The notes below the pieces were generated by a model. The model saw nothing but the letters and a program-made list of their open reading frames with translations, made no database searches and had not been told where the DNA came from. 6,945 nucleotides of DNA, taken from Candidatus Roizmanbacteria bacterium. GTDB taxonomy: Bacteria; Patescibacteriota; Microgenomatia; UBA1406; GWC2-37-13. Of this stretch, positions 1-5,771 are shown in pieces (the first letter of the stretch is position 1; every line of letters begins with the position of its first letter). Both the position numbers and the translations under genes were made by a program. The DNA is taken from the NCBI GenBank assembly GCA_027002315.1, contig JALWZV010000026.1:1-6945 (forward strand). Direction: 5' to 3'.

Positions 1-2
1 AC

Positions 3-98
3 TACAACAAAAACAGAATCCAATTAAGATTAAAGATGTCACCTTATCAGTTTATTAAACGACACAAGCCTAATCATCCATTATTAAAAACTTTGTAA
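3..98 (+). other. Possible C-terminal end of an upstream gene cut by the window edge
   Basis: A reading frame is open from the left edge to a TAA at 96-98, giving about 31 residues that end in HPLLKTL. A second frame (from base 2 to a TAA at 56-58) is also open and ends in KDVTLSVY. Either could be the tail of a gene lying to the left, and the sequence alone does not decide between them. I see no domain motif in either tail, and no start or promoter belongs to this stretch, so it may equally be intergenic DNA. Confidence 0.2.
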
Positions 99-130
99 AC
101 GTATTATGAAAAATGGGGTACTTGACAACT

Positions 131-158
131 AAATACTAAATACTAAATACTAAATACT
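131..158. repeat. Tandem 7-mer repeat, four copies of AAATACT
   Basis: Four perfect, contiguous copies of AAATACT lie at 131-137, 138-144, 145-151 and 152-158. They start just after a TTGACA at 122-127 and end about 20 bases before the likely promoter of the YtxH-like gene. No good -10 box sits at the right distance from that TTGACA, so I do not call a promoter there. Copy number is expected to vary between strains because the units are identical. A related 7-base periodicity (AAATTAG) occurs near the right end of the window. Confidence 0.85.
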
Positions 159-175
159 CTCTTATGATGATTTGA

Positions 176-204
176 TTGAAAAGAAAAAGTCCTTATGCTA
201 TCAT
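176..204 (+). promoter_or_regulatory. Promoter of the YtxH-like gene, giving a near-leaderless transcript
   Basis: A -35 box TTGAAA (176-181) is followed after 17 bases by a -10 box TATCAT (199-204), with an extended-10 TG at 196-197. Transcription should begin around 210-213, which coincides with the ATG at 213. This sets the gene start: the upstream ATG at 195 lies inside the promoter and would be absent from the mRNA. Confidence 0.7.
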
Positions 205-212
205 ATTTACAT

Positions 213-677
213 ATGAGTAGTAATAAATCTTCTAAATTTGGATTCGGCATAATCTTAGGAACAATAATAGGAGCAGTAGCAGGTATCCTTTTTGCTCCTC
301 AAGAAGGAGAAAAAACAAGAAAAGAGTTACTAAAGAAAAAAGAAGAGATAGAAAAATTGTTAAAAGAAAAGGATGTTGATAAAAAGGTTAAGGAGATTTT
401 TGACGTAGTAAATACACGTACTAAAAAGTTGTACCGTGAAGCTGAGATATCACTGATAGAGAATCTTTCTAAAGTAAGAGAAGGGTGGAAGAATATAGAC
501 AAAGAGACATATAAAAAACTTGTCTCTGACACTATAGATGGATTTAGGAAAGATACCAAGATTGGTTTAAACAAGGCTAATAAGTTAAAAAAACAGTTTC
601 TTAAGGATTGGGATAAATTAACTAAAAAAACTCCTAAAATTAAAAAGTCTCGATCTAAGACGAAAAAAAATAAGTAA
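213..677 (+). CDS. YtxH-domain membrane-anchored protein
   Basis: This is a 154-residue protein. Residues 9-28 form a glycine/alanine-rich hydrophobic helix followed directly by LFAPQEGEKTRKEL, the hallmark of the YtxH family (first described in Bacillus general-stress proteins, molecular function unclear). The rest is a long, charged, probably helical or coiled-coil region that ends in a very lysine-rich tail from about residue 137. The likely topology is a single N-terminal membrane anchor with a basic cytoplasmic tail, perhaps touching nucleic acid or the membrane surface; that role is inference. I chose the ATG at 213 because the ATG at 195 is within the -10 region and the extra six residues do not belong to the domain. 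The next gene starts immediately after the stop codon, so the two are almost certainly co-transcribed and translationally coupled. Confidence 0.85.
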   Translation: MSSNKSSKFGFGIILGTIIGAVAGILFAPQEGEKTRKELLKKKEEIEKLLKEKDVDKKVKEIFDVVNTRTKKLYREAEISLIENLSKVREGWKNIDKETYKKLVSDTIDGFRKDTKIGLNKANKLKKQFLKDWDKLTKKTPKIKKSRSKTKKNK

Positions 678-941
678 ATGGATTTACAGACACTTTTTTA
701 CACACTAGGAATAGCCTTCTTTACAGTTTTACTTTTAATAATATTAATCTTAACGGTGTTTATTGTGGTTATTTATGCTAAGTTTAAACGGTTTAGCAAC
801 ACTGTTAAGACAAGTTATAATATTGTGTCTAAGATTCAGGAGTGGAAAAAACAACCTTTACCGGTAATAGCTTCATTGATAACGGTTATCATTGGCTACG
901 TTCTTAAACTAAGTAAAGATAAGAAAAAAACTACTGCCTAA
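678..941 (+). CDS. Small membrane protein, two predicted helices, partner of the YtxH-like gene
   Basis: The protein has 87 residues. The ATG follows the TAA of the YtxH-like gene with no gap and no ribosome-binding site, so reinitiation or coupled translation is likely. A long hydrophobic segment covers residues 8-33, a basic amphipathic stretch about 34-60, and a second, shorter hydrophobic segment about 61-76; the end is lysine-rich. I recognise no catalytic motif. In Bacillus, ytxH sits beside ytxG, a small membrane protein of the DUF948 type. This gene has a similar size, position and N-terminal helix, but that is an analogy of arrangement and not a sequence match I can prove. No hairpin terminator is visible after it. 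Confidence 0.75.
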   Translation: MDLQTLFYTLGIAFFTVLLLIILILTVFIVVIYAKFKRFSNTVKTSYNIVSKIQEWKKQPLPVIASLITVIIGYVLKLSKDKKKTTA

Positions 942-1060
942 AAAATATATATAAGTATTCATCACAACAGATAGGCAATGTAAGACCACCTTTATCATCT
1001 AATTAATATTACCATCATCTGGACCCGACCTCCTATTTTATACAAAATATAATCCTATAG

Positions 1061-1089
1061 TTGAAAATCAAATAGTCCTGTAGTATAAT
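1061..1089 (+). promoter_or_regulatory. Promoter of the repeat-stalk surface protein gene
   Basis: TTGAAA (1061-1066) and a perfect TATAAT (1084-1089) are separated by 17 bases, the best consensus promoter in the window. Transcription would begin near 1096, leaving a leader of about 25 nt that is A/T-rich and has no Shine-Dalgarno sequence. This gene therefore differs from its neighbours, whose -10 boxes sit much closer to the start codon. Confidence 0.75.
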
Positions 1090-1120
1090 ACCACTATCTT
1101 GATAATTTTTATTTAAAAAT

Positions 1121-2281
1121 ATGAAATTTGTAGACAAAAATATATTTGTAAAGACAGTTGTAATAGGTTTAATATTTGCATACTTTATCTCAGTCCCTTT
1201 TAGGAAGAGAGTATTTAAGATTATGCAACAGGGTAGTGTTTTAGCATGGGAAGATGGAGAAAGCTGTGGTGATGATGGATACTTGGGTGCAGGTGACTGT
1301 GCTTGTGATGTTGTGAATTGCTGGGACGTGAGAAAACACTATAAATGTGAAAACCACACAGTTGTGTCTTACTACGAAAAAGATAGCTCTTGTCATAAAT
1401 GTAATACTGATGGAAATACTTGTGATACGGATGGCGGCGATAATGGCTGTAATCTTTGTGTAGTTTGGACATGTCCTTATGGAGATACCAATAATGATGG
1501 AGAATGTACAAGTGCGGATGAAGGATCAAGTCATTCAGGGTGGCAACAAAGTTGTTCCAACCCTGTCTGTGGTCAGGTTGATTGGTTTAAAGACAGCAAC
1601 TGGGACAGTTTTTGTTACACTGGTTATATTAATTTAGAAAATTGTTCTCCTCCTCCAACAAATACACCAGTGCCCACTAATACACCAATGCCAACTAGCA
1701 CACCTACACCTACTAATACACCAGTACCAACAAGTACTCCAACAAACACACCAATACCAACTAGTACGCCTACTCCAACAAACATGCCAACTAATACACC
1801 AGTGATAACAAACACACCAACACCGACAAATACGCCTACTAATACCCCAACAAATACACCGACACCTAATTTATCTTATACACCAACAGCAACACCAAGA
1901 GTAACTAACACTCCTACTAACACACCAACACCGACAAATACGCCTACCAACACACCAGTAATTACGAATACACCGACAATGACACCGACTTATACACCTT
2001 TACCAACAAACACACCAATACCAACAACATGTTCAACATGTACAAACACTAACAACAATAACAACGAGAACAATAACTCAAGTAATAGTAACAGCAGTGC
2101 TACTGTAAACAACACAGTAAACACGACTGTTAACAACAACATTACAACAGGTCAGGTTTTAGGAGAGTCAACATCTGTTCCAGCAACAAAGACAATCCCT
2201 AAGACTGGATCTGAGACAGTTGTAACTCTGTTCTCCTTTATATCTGGAGCAGTAGGAATATACTTAAAGAAAAGATCTTAA
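1121..2281 (+). CDS. Cys-rich, Thr/Pro-repeat surface protein with a sortase-type C-terminal signal
   Basis: This 386-residue protein has four regions. (1) An N-terminal hydrophobic segment spans residues 8-25, followed by a basic stretch (FRKRVFK) and a possible signal-peptidase site after VLA (40-42). (2) A cysteine-rich region spans 49-175 with 16 cysteines, which suggests disulfide bonding outside the cell. Within it, residues 122-133 (DTNNDGECTSAD) match the spacing of an EF-hand or dockerin calcium loop, but only one loop is seen where a dockerin has two. (3) A Thr/Pro/Asn stalk from about 178 to 302 is built from PTNTP-type units, then an Asn/Ser-rich linker with a CSTC motif (304-307). 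(4) The C-terminus has GQVLG, the sorting-like pentapeptide IPKTG (359-363), a hydrophobic stretch and KKRS. This resembles an LPXTG cell-wall sorting signal. The protein is probably displayed on the cell surface for adhesion or host contact; that function is inferred, and no known ligand-binding domain is recognised. Confidence 0.85.
   Translation: MKFVDKNIFVKTVVIGLIFAYFISVPFRKRVFKIMQQGSVLAWEDGESCGDDGYLGAGDCACDVVNCWDVRKHYKCENHTVVSYYEKDSSCHKCNTDGNTCDTDGGDNGCNLCVVWTCPYGDTNNDGECTSADEGSSHSGWQQSCSNPVCGQVDWFKDSNWDSFCYTGYINLENCSPPPTNTPVPTNTPMPTSTPTPTNTPVPTSTPTNTPIPTSTPTPTNMPTNTPVITNTPTPTNTPTNTPTNTPTPNLSYTPTATPRVTNTPTNTPTPTNTPTNTPVITNTPTMTPTYTPLPTNTPIPTTCSTCTNTNNNNNENNNSSNSNSSATVNNTVNTTVNNNITTGQVLGESTSVPATKTIPKTGSETVVTLFSFISGAVGIYLKKRS
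1658..2026 (+). repeat. Low-complexity repeat encoding the PTNTP stalk
   Basis: This coding repeat is built from short units reading PTNTP, PTSTP and PVPTNTP with ACA/CCA-rich codons. It contains a 29-base perfect direct duplication at 1811-1839 and 1919-1947, offset by 108 bases (36 codons), so it stays in frame. The stalk has probably grown by in-frame duplication and its length may differ between strains. The opposite strand is open across much of it (roughly 1624-1815) and would encode Val/Gly repeats; I regard that as a by-product of the repeat. Confidence 0.85.
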
Positions 2282-2348
2282 TTTAGAAAATAGTAAGCAT
2301 TGTAAAGGTCTTTAATAATCACTATCTTATGTGATCATGATTATTATG

Positions 2349-2354
2349 TATAAT
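2349..2354 (+). promoter_or_regulatory. -10 box of the SpoU-type methyltransferase gene
   Basis: A perfect TATAAT ends 7 nt before the ATG at 2362, predicting transcription from the start codon itself. An earlier in-frame ATG at 2353 overlaps this box and so is not a plausible start. The -35 region is weak (TTATGT at 2327-2332, 16 bases upstream). Confidence 0.6.
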
Positions 2355-2361
2355 GTTTTGT

Positions 2362-2922
2362 ATGCTTAAGTTAAGCGCCAAGAAAATTAGAGAACTAGAT
2401 AGTGACAGAGCAGAGAACATAAGTTTAAATGTTAAGCGTAATCCGATATACATAGTGCTAGAAGACGTTTATGATACTTATAACGTTGGGGGTTTATTTA
2501 GGTTAGCTGATGCTTTAGCTATTGAAAGATTATATTTATGTGGAATAACTGAGACACCGCCAAACCATAAGATTAAAAAAGCTTCAATTGGTACTTACAA
2601 AATTGTCCCGTGGCGATATAAAGAAACAGCTATTAATGCAGTTAATGAGATTAAGGAAGAACTAAAACAAAGGAATCTTATTCCTGAAGTTATTGCTATA
2701 GAACAAGCGAAAAACTCAATTTCTTTATTTAAGGTAAAGTATCACTTTCCGGTTATTTTTATCTTAGGAAATGAGACATCAGGAGTAAAAAAGGAAACAC
2801 TAAAGCAAGTCGATAAGATAGTAGAGATACCTATGTATGGAGTAAACAAGAGCCTGAATGTTATTGTCGCTGGAGCAGTTGTGATGTTTACAGCAATAAG
2901 AGAGCTTAAGAATAGGTTTTAG
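2362..2922 (+). CDS. SpoU/TrmH-family RNA 2'-O-ribose methyltransferase
   Basis: The 186-residue product is a SPOUT-fold enzyme that transfers a methyl group from SAM to a ribose 2'-OH in tRNA or rRNA. All three family motifs are present. Motif 1 is at 41-50 with N41 and catalytic R47 in NVGGLFRLAD. Motif 2 is at 134-138 (ILGNE). Motif 3 is at 157-170 with IPMYG followed by SLNV (164-167). The SAM-binding trefoil knot should form from motifs 2 and 3. The protein is little more than the catalytic domain, with only about 25 residues before it, so it lacks the separate N-terminal substrate domain of RlmB-like enzymes. Its size is closer to TrmH/TrmL types. The exact RNA target cannot be read from the sequence. 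The start at 2362 is set by the TATAAT just upstream. The gene ends in TAG and has its own promoter, so it is not clearly in an operon. Confidence 0.88.
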   Translation: MLKLSAKKIRELDSDRAENISLNVKRNPIYIVLEDVYDTYNVGGLFRLADALAIERLYLCGITETPPNHKIKKASIGTYKIVPWRYKETAINAVNEIKEELKQRNLIPEVIAIEQAKNSISLFKVKYHFPVIFILGNETSGVKKETLKQVDKIVEIPMYGVNKSLNVIVAGAVVMFTAIRELKNRF

Positions 2923-2943
2923 ACATACATTCTTTCATTTAAA

Positions 2944-2958
2944 CTAATTGCGAATTAG
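2944..2958. promoter_or_regulatory. Perfect palindrome just upstream of a promoter, possible operator or weak hairpin
   Basis: CTAATT and AATTAG form a 6-bp inverted repeat around the 3-base centre GCG. It lies directly before the -35 region of the class I methyltransferase gene and 21 bases after the SpoU gene stop. It is A/T-rich and not followed by a T-run, so an intrinsic terminator is unlikely; a regulator binding site is possible but unproven. Confidence 0.35.
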
Positions 2959-2960
2959 CT

Positions 2961-2987
2961 TGTAATAACAGTATCGTGTGTTATACT
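2961..2987 (+). promoter_or_regulatory. Promoter of the class I methyltransferase gene
   Basis: An extended -10 element, TG at 2979-2980 then TATACT at 2982-2987, lies 9 nt before the ATG at 2997. A poor -35 (TTGTAA, 2961-2966) sits 15 bases upstream. Transcription would begin about 2994-2997, again giving a leaderless or nearly leaderless mRNA, and this argues against the alternative GTG start at 2976. Confidence 0.6.
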
Positions 2988-2996
2988 ATAGGAACA

Positions 2997-3812
2997 ATGT
3001 TACAAGAAACTGGTGGATTTCCTTTCTCAAACGTTGCAGAGATGTACAGGACTGGCTTACCGCAAAGTATTTTTCCTGGTAATGCTTTTACAAACTATGG
3101 AACGTGGAGAGATTTAGATTTTTCTGAAGGTGAGATTACTCCAGATGCGAGAATCGAGTCTCAAAGGAACCTGTATAGGATAATGTCTCAAGAAACAGGA
3201 ATTTCAAATAGAAGCAGAGTAGTTGAGGTTGGTGTTGGTAGAGGAGGTGGCGCTGGATTTATTGTTGATAGGTTTGATCCCCGGTCTTATACTGGAGTTG
3301 ATTTTTCTGCAGCGCAGATACAGAGAGCAAAGACAGTGTTACAAAAACATCCAGAGATTGCTTTAGTATTAGGTGATGCTGGGTATTTACCTTTTCATAC
3401 AGCGTCTTTTGATATTTTGTTGTCTGTTGAGGCAATACAGTACTTTCCTGATCCAAAAGATTTTCTAAGAGAAGGTTATCGTGTACTGAGTCCTGGAGGA
3501 AAAATAGGTATCTGTGCGTTTTTTGCTGATGAACATATGGAACAAAATGTACAGTGGTTAAAAGAAACATTTCCCACAATTCAGTTAGGAATTGACCATT
3601 TTTATCCAGTAGGAGATATTGAAAAGTGGTTAAAGGAGAGTGGGTTTATTAACACTCGAGTACAAAGAGAAGGTGAATATGTATGGGAACAGTTGGTTAA
3701 ATTTGTTCACCAGGTTGAGCCTAATCAAAGCTGGTCCGACAACTTTATTACAGCTTGGCAACGAAAGATGATAGACTACTTTCTTATCTTCGCAGAGAAA
3801 CCCAAGAAGTGA
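2997..3812 (+). CDS. Class I SAM-dependent methyltransferase, small-molecule type
   Basis: The product has 271 residues. A Rossmann-fold SAM site is clear: motif I VVEVGVGRGGG at 75-85, the acidic residue ending strand 2 in GVDFS (D102), GDA at 126-128, and the post-motif FDILLSVEAIQYFPDP (138-153), followed by LSPGGK (164-169). These place it with the Methyltransf_11/UbiE-like superfamily. The N-terminal NYGTW (33-37) resembles the NYGYW signature of methyltransferases acting on lipids, sugars or other small molecules, so the substrate is more likely a small molecule than RNA; this is a guess from one motif. About 100 residues after the Rossmann core form a cap-like C-terminal region. A GTG at 2976 is in frame but lies upstream of the -10 box, so ATG 2997 is preferred. 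The gene ends in TGA, which shows that UGA is a stop here. It has its own promoter. Confidence 0.82.
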   Translation: MLQETGGFPFSNVAEMYRTGLPQSIFPGNAFTNYGTWRDLDFSEGEITPDARIESQRNLYRIMSQETGISNRSRVVEVGVGRGGGAGFIVDRFDPRSYTGVDFSAAQIQRAKTVLQKHPEIALVLGDAGYLPFHTASFDILLSVEAIQYFPDPKDFLREGYRVLSPGGKIGICAFFADEHMEQNVQWLKETFPTIQLGIDHFYPVGDIEKWLKESGFINTRVQREGEYVWEQLVKFVHQVEPNQSWSDNFITAWQRKMIDYFLIFAEKPKK

Positions 3813-3823
3813 TTTGGTTTATT

Positions 3824-3876
3824 TTGTTATATTAAAGAAATAACGATATAATAAAGCAATATTATTTTAGGATAAT
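3824..3876 (+). promoter_or_regulatory. Promoter region of the hydroxyacid dehydrogenase gene, two candidate -10 boxes
   Basis: TTGTTA (3824-3829) and a perfect TATAAT (3847-3852) are 17 bases apart and predict a start near 3859 with a leader of about 26 nt. A second -10-like GATAAT (3871-3876) lies 8 nt before the ATG and would give a leaderless mRNA. GTTAT/ATAAC (3826-3830, 3840-3844) is a short inverted repeat in the spacer. An AGGA at 3869-3872 is too far (12 nt) from the ATG to be a convincing ribosome-binding site. Confidence 0.6.
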
Positions 3877-3884
3877 ATTTTAAT

Positions 3885-4826
3885 ATGAAAATTTTGCATC
3901 TCGATACGGTTGGACCATTACCACCCACTTTACAAAAAAGAATAAGACAGAAAGCTGATTATGTTGCTCATATGGAAGCAAATCTCACTGAACAAAAAGC
4001 AGTACAACTTGTCAAAAACTTTGATGTATTAATCCTTGCTCCTTCAGCTATCAAACCTATAACATCAACATTTATTAACCAATTACAAAACACTAAACAT
4101 ATCGCTTTGGTCACCACTGGTTATGATTGGATTGATATAGAAGCTTGTAAGAAAAAAGGGATTAGTGTTTCCCGGCCAGTTGGAGCTAATTCTGAGGCAG
4201 TTGCCGAACATATTTTTGGTTTGTTTATTGATTTAGCTAAGAGAATAACAGAATTCGATAGAGATGTAAGAAGTAAAGAGGCATATGACTTTAGGAAATA
4301 CACTGGAACAGAACTTTACAGCAAAACTTTGGGGATTATTGGTTTTGGCAACGTTGGTCACAAGGTTTATCGGATATCAAAAGGATTTGAGATGAAAGTC
4401 TTGGCTTTTGATAGGTCAGAAAAGACAACAGAGGGTTATGAGATTGTAGGTTTAAAAAAACTTTTGCAAAATTCAGATTTTATTGCTATTTGTGTCCCGT
4501 TGACTAATGAAACTGAAGGTTTGATTGGAAAAACAGAGATTGGTTTGATGAAGGATGGAGTTATTATTGTTAATACTGCGAGAGAGGAAATAGTTAATAA
4601 GAAAGCAATTTTAAATGCTATAAGGTCGGGTAAGGTAAAAGGTTACGGTATTGAAACAGCAATTATGACAAAAGTATCCTTTGACGATGAATATTTACAA
4701 TATCCCAACGTTATCATCAATCCTCATAACGCTTTTAACACCTTAGAAACTGCTCAGAGAGTTAACGAGATGGTGGTTGATAATATAATAAGCTTTATAG
4801 AAGGACGACCTCAAAGTCTGATTTAA
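3885..4826 (+). CDS. D-isomer-specific 2-hydroxyacid dehydrogenase family protein
   Basis: This 313-residue protein has the two-domain architecture of NAD-dependent D-2-hydroxyacid dehydrogenases, which interconvert 2-oxoacids and D-2-hydroxyacids. The NAD-binding fingerprint is GFGNVG at 153-158, with an acidic residue D176 after the second strand favouring NAD over NADP. Substrate-binding and catalytic Arg is R233 in NTAR (230-233). The general-acid His is H281 in NPHNAF. The catalytic Glu normally found in a DVF..EP segment is not there: the corresponding stretch is GIETAIMTK (255-263), with Thr262 at the usual Glu place and Glu257 where Asp usually is. The enzyme may therefore use a different acid, act on an unusual substrate or be inactive. 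Length is typical of the family. It is convergent with the Erm-like gene and has its own promoter. The substrate cannot be assigned from sequence. Confidence 0.85.
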   Translation: MKILHLDTVGPLPPTLQKRIRQKADYVAHMEANLTEQKAVQLVKNFDVLILAPSAIKPITSTFINQLQNTKHIALVTTGYDWIDIEACKKKGISVSRPVGANSEAVAEHIFGLFIDLAKRITEFDRDVRSKEAYDFRKYTGTELYSKTLGIIGFGNVGHKVYRISKGFEMKVLAFDRSEKTTEGYEIVGLKKLLQNSDFIAICVPLTNETEGLIGKTEIGLMKDGVIIVNTAREEIVNKKAILNAIRSGKVKGYGIETAIMTKVSFDDEYLQYPNVIINPHNAFNTLETAQRVNEMVVDNIISFIEGRPQSLI

Positions 4827-4827
4827 C

Positions 4828-4847
4828 AAAAATGACGAGTCGTTTTT
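4828..4847. terminator. Weak bidirectional terminator candidate between convergent genes
   Basis: AAAAATGA and TCGTTTTT can pair around a CGAG loop, with A-tract and T-tract arms that give a T-run on either strand. It lies 1 nt past the dehydrogenase stop and 29 nt past the end of the Erm-like gene on the other strand, where a shared terminator would be expected. The stem contains only one G-C pair plus a G-T wobble, so it is weak. Confidence 0.4.
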
Positions 4848-4876
4848 AACAAACGTTCTATTAAAAGAGATTTGAT

Positions 4877-5758
4877 TTAAGTGGGTTTGTTGTCTTTCCA
4901 ACTCTTATCAAACCTTGTTCTGTGGATTTTGTGGAGCTTGCTTTGTTGATAGAGGAGTCTTTTGTAAAAATTAGCTACAATTTGGCGTCTTACAGGTGGT
5001 GTTTTTTTAAATAATCCGTATATTTTAATCCACTGATTAATATCAATATCTCCGGGAGATGAGTTTGGTTTAATAAAGCTAAAGATGTTGTTGATTATTT
5101 TATCCGGAAATATTATCTGAAACGCTTTCTTGACATTAGGACTAGATTTATTAAAAGTAAAGGAGATAAAATCTTTCCAAAGTTTGATGTCTTTGGGCTG
5201 TAATAACGATTGTCTTCTTTTTTTAAACCTTATTAAAACAATATTCACGTGTGGAGAAGGGGAAAAGTCAGAACGTTTAAATTGATAAACTATTGAGGAC
5301 GTAAAATCAGTTTTTATAAGTAAGGACTTTATACTTTCTCGTGTCAGTGGTTTTCCATAGTAGTTTATAGCGGGTCGTTTTTGCATAAACAAAAAAATGT
5401 CATCAGGCTTGTTTTTTTGTGTCGTCAAGGTTTTTACAATGTCAGATGTTAGACTAAAAGGAATGTTAGCAAATACTTTATATAGAACATCTGGGAATTT
5501 GTATTTTAGGACATTTTCATTCACAACTTTTACACAGTCTATACTATCAAATTTGTTCAATAACTTTTTATATAAATTTTTATCCTTTTCTATACTAATG
5601 ACTTTACTTGCAAAGTGAGACAAGGAATAAGTGATGGTTCCAGTTCCTGCTCCTATATCTATTACTAAATCGTTTTTCGTGATTTCAGAGTTTTTAATTA
5701 AAACATTAAGTAGATGAATGTTTTTGAAGAAGTTTTGTGAGTAACTTATGTTTTTCAT
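4877..5758 (-). CDS. Erm/KsgA-family rRNA adenine N6-methyltransferase, Erm-like
   Basis: This 293-residue SAM-dependent enzyme is predicted to methylate adenine N6 in rRNA. It has SQNFFKN (7-13), matching the Erm N-terminal SQNFL motif; motif I DIGAGTGTIT (34-43); the acidic E57 in ISIEKD; motif IV NIPF (98-101), which contacts the target adenine; and FSPSPHVNIVL (165-175). SQNF, NIPF rather than KsgA-type NLPY, and the QW..IYGLF region (242-250) favour Erm (23S rRNA A2058, macrolide-lincosamide-streptogramin resistance) over KsgA (16S dimethyladenosines). The C-terminus is long and basic, ending LHKIHRTRFDKSWK. No attenuator-type leader peptide fits in the 13 nt between it and the upstream tRNA, so drug-inducible attenuation of the classical kind is not apparent. 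The start codon has no Shine-Dalgarno sequence. A housekeeping rRNA modification role remains possible. Confidence 0.8.
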   Translation of the reverse strand: MKNISYSQNFFKNIHLLNVLIKNSEITKNDLVIDIGAGTGTITYSLSHFASKVISIEKDKNLYKKLLNKFDSIDCVKVVNENVLKYKFPDVLYKVFANIPFSLTSDIVKTLTTQKNKPDDIFLFMQKRPAINYYGKPLTRESIKSLLIKTDFTSSIVYQFKRSDFSPSPHVNIVLIRFKKRRQSLLQPKDIKLWKDFISFTFNKSSPNVKKAFQIIFPDKIINNIFSFIKPNSSPGDIDINQWIKIYGLFKKTPPVRRQIVANFYKRLLYQQSKLHKIHRTRFDKSWKDNKPT

Positions 5759-5771
5759 TTAAGAGGTAAAA

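Noticed and set aside
122..127. TTGACA as the -35 box of the YtxH-like gene
   Set aside because: The sequence 16-18 bases downstream is the AAATACT array with no acceptable -10. The TTGAAA/TATCAT pair at 176-204 is better placed.
131..158. The tandem AAATACT array as a CRISPR array
   Set aside because: The units are 7 bases with no spacers, and no cas gene is nearby.
1034..1049. TATTTT/AAAATA hairpin in the gap after the small two-helix membrane protein gene as a terminator
   Set aside because: The stem is pure A/T and has no T-run; it is expected by chance in such AT-rich DNA.
1624..1815. Minus-strand open frame with Val/Gly repeats
   Set aside because: It is the antisense reading of the Thr/Pro repeat, which lacks stops for compositional reasons.
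3810..3812. TGA of the class I methyltransferase as a recoded sense codon
   Set aside because: The protein is complete at this point (271 residues with full motif set), so TGA acts as a normal stop and a UGA-glycine code is not supported.
5397..5618. Plus-strand open frame inside the Erm-like gene
   Set aside because: The opposite strand carries all the methyltransferase motifs across this interval; no promoter or motif supports the plus-strand reading.
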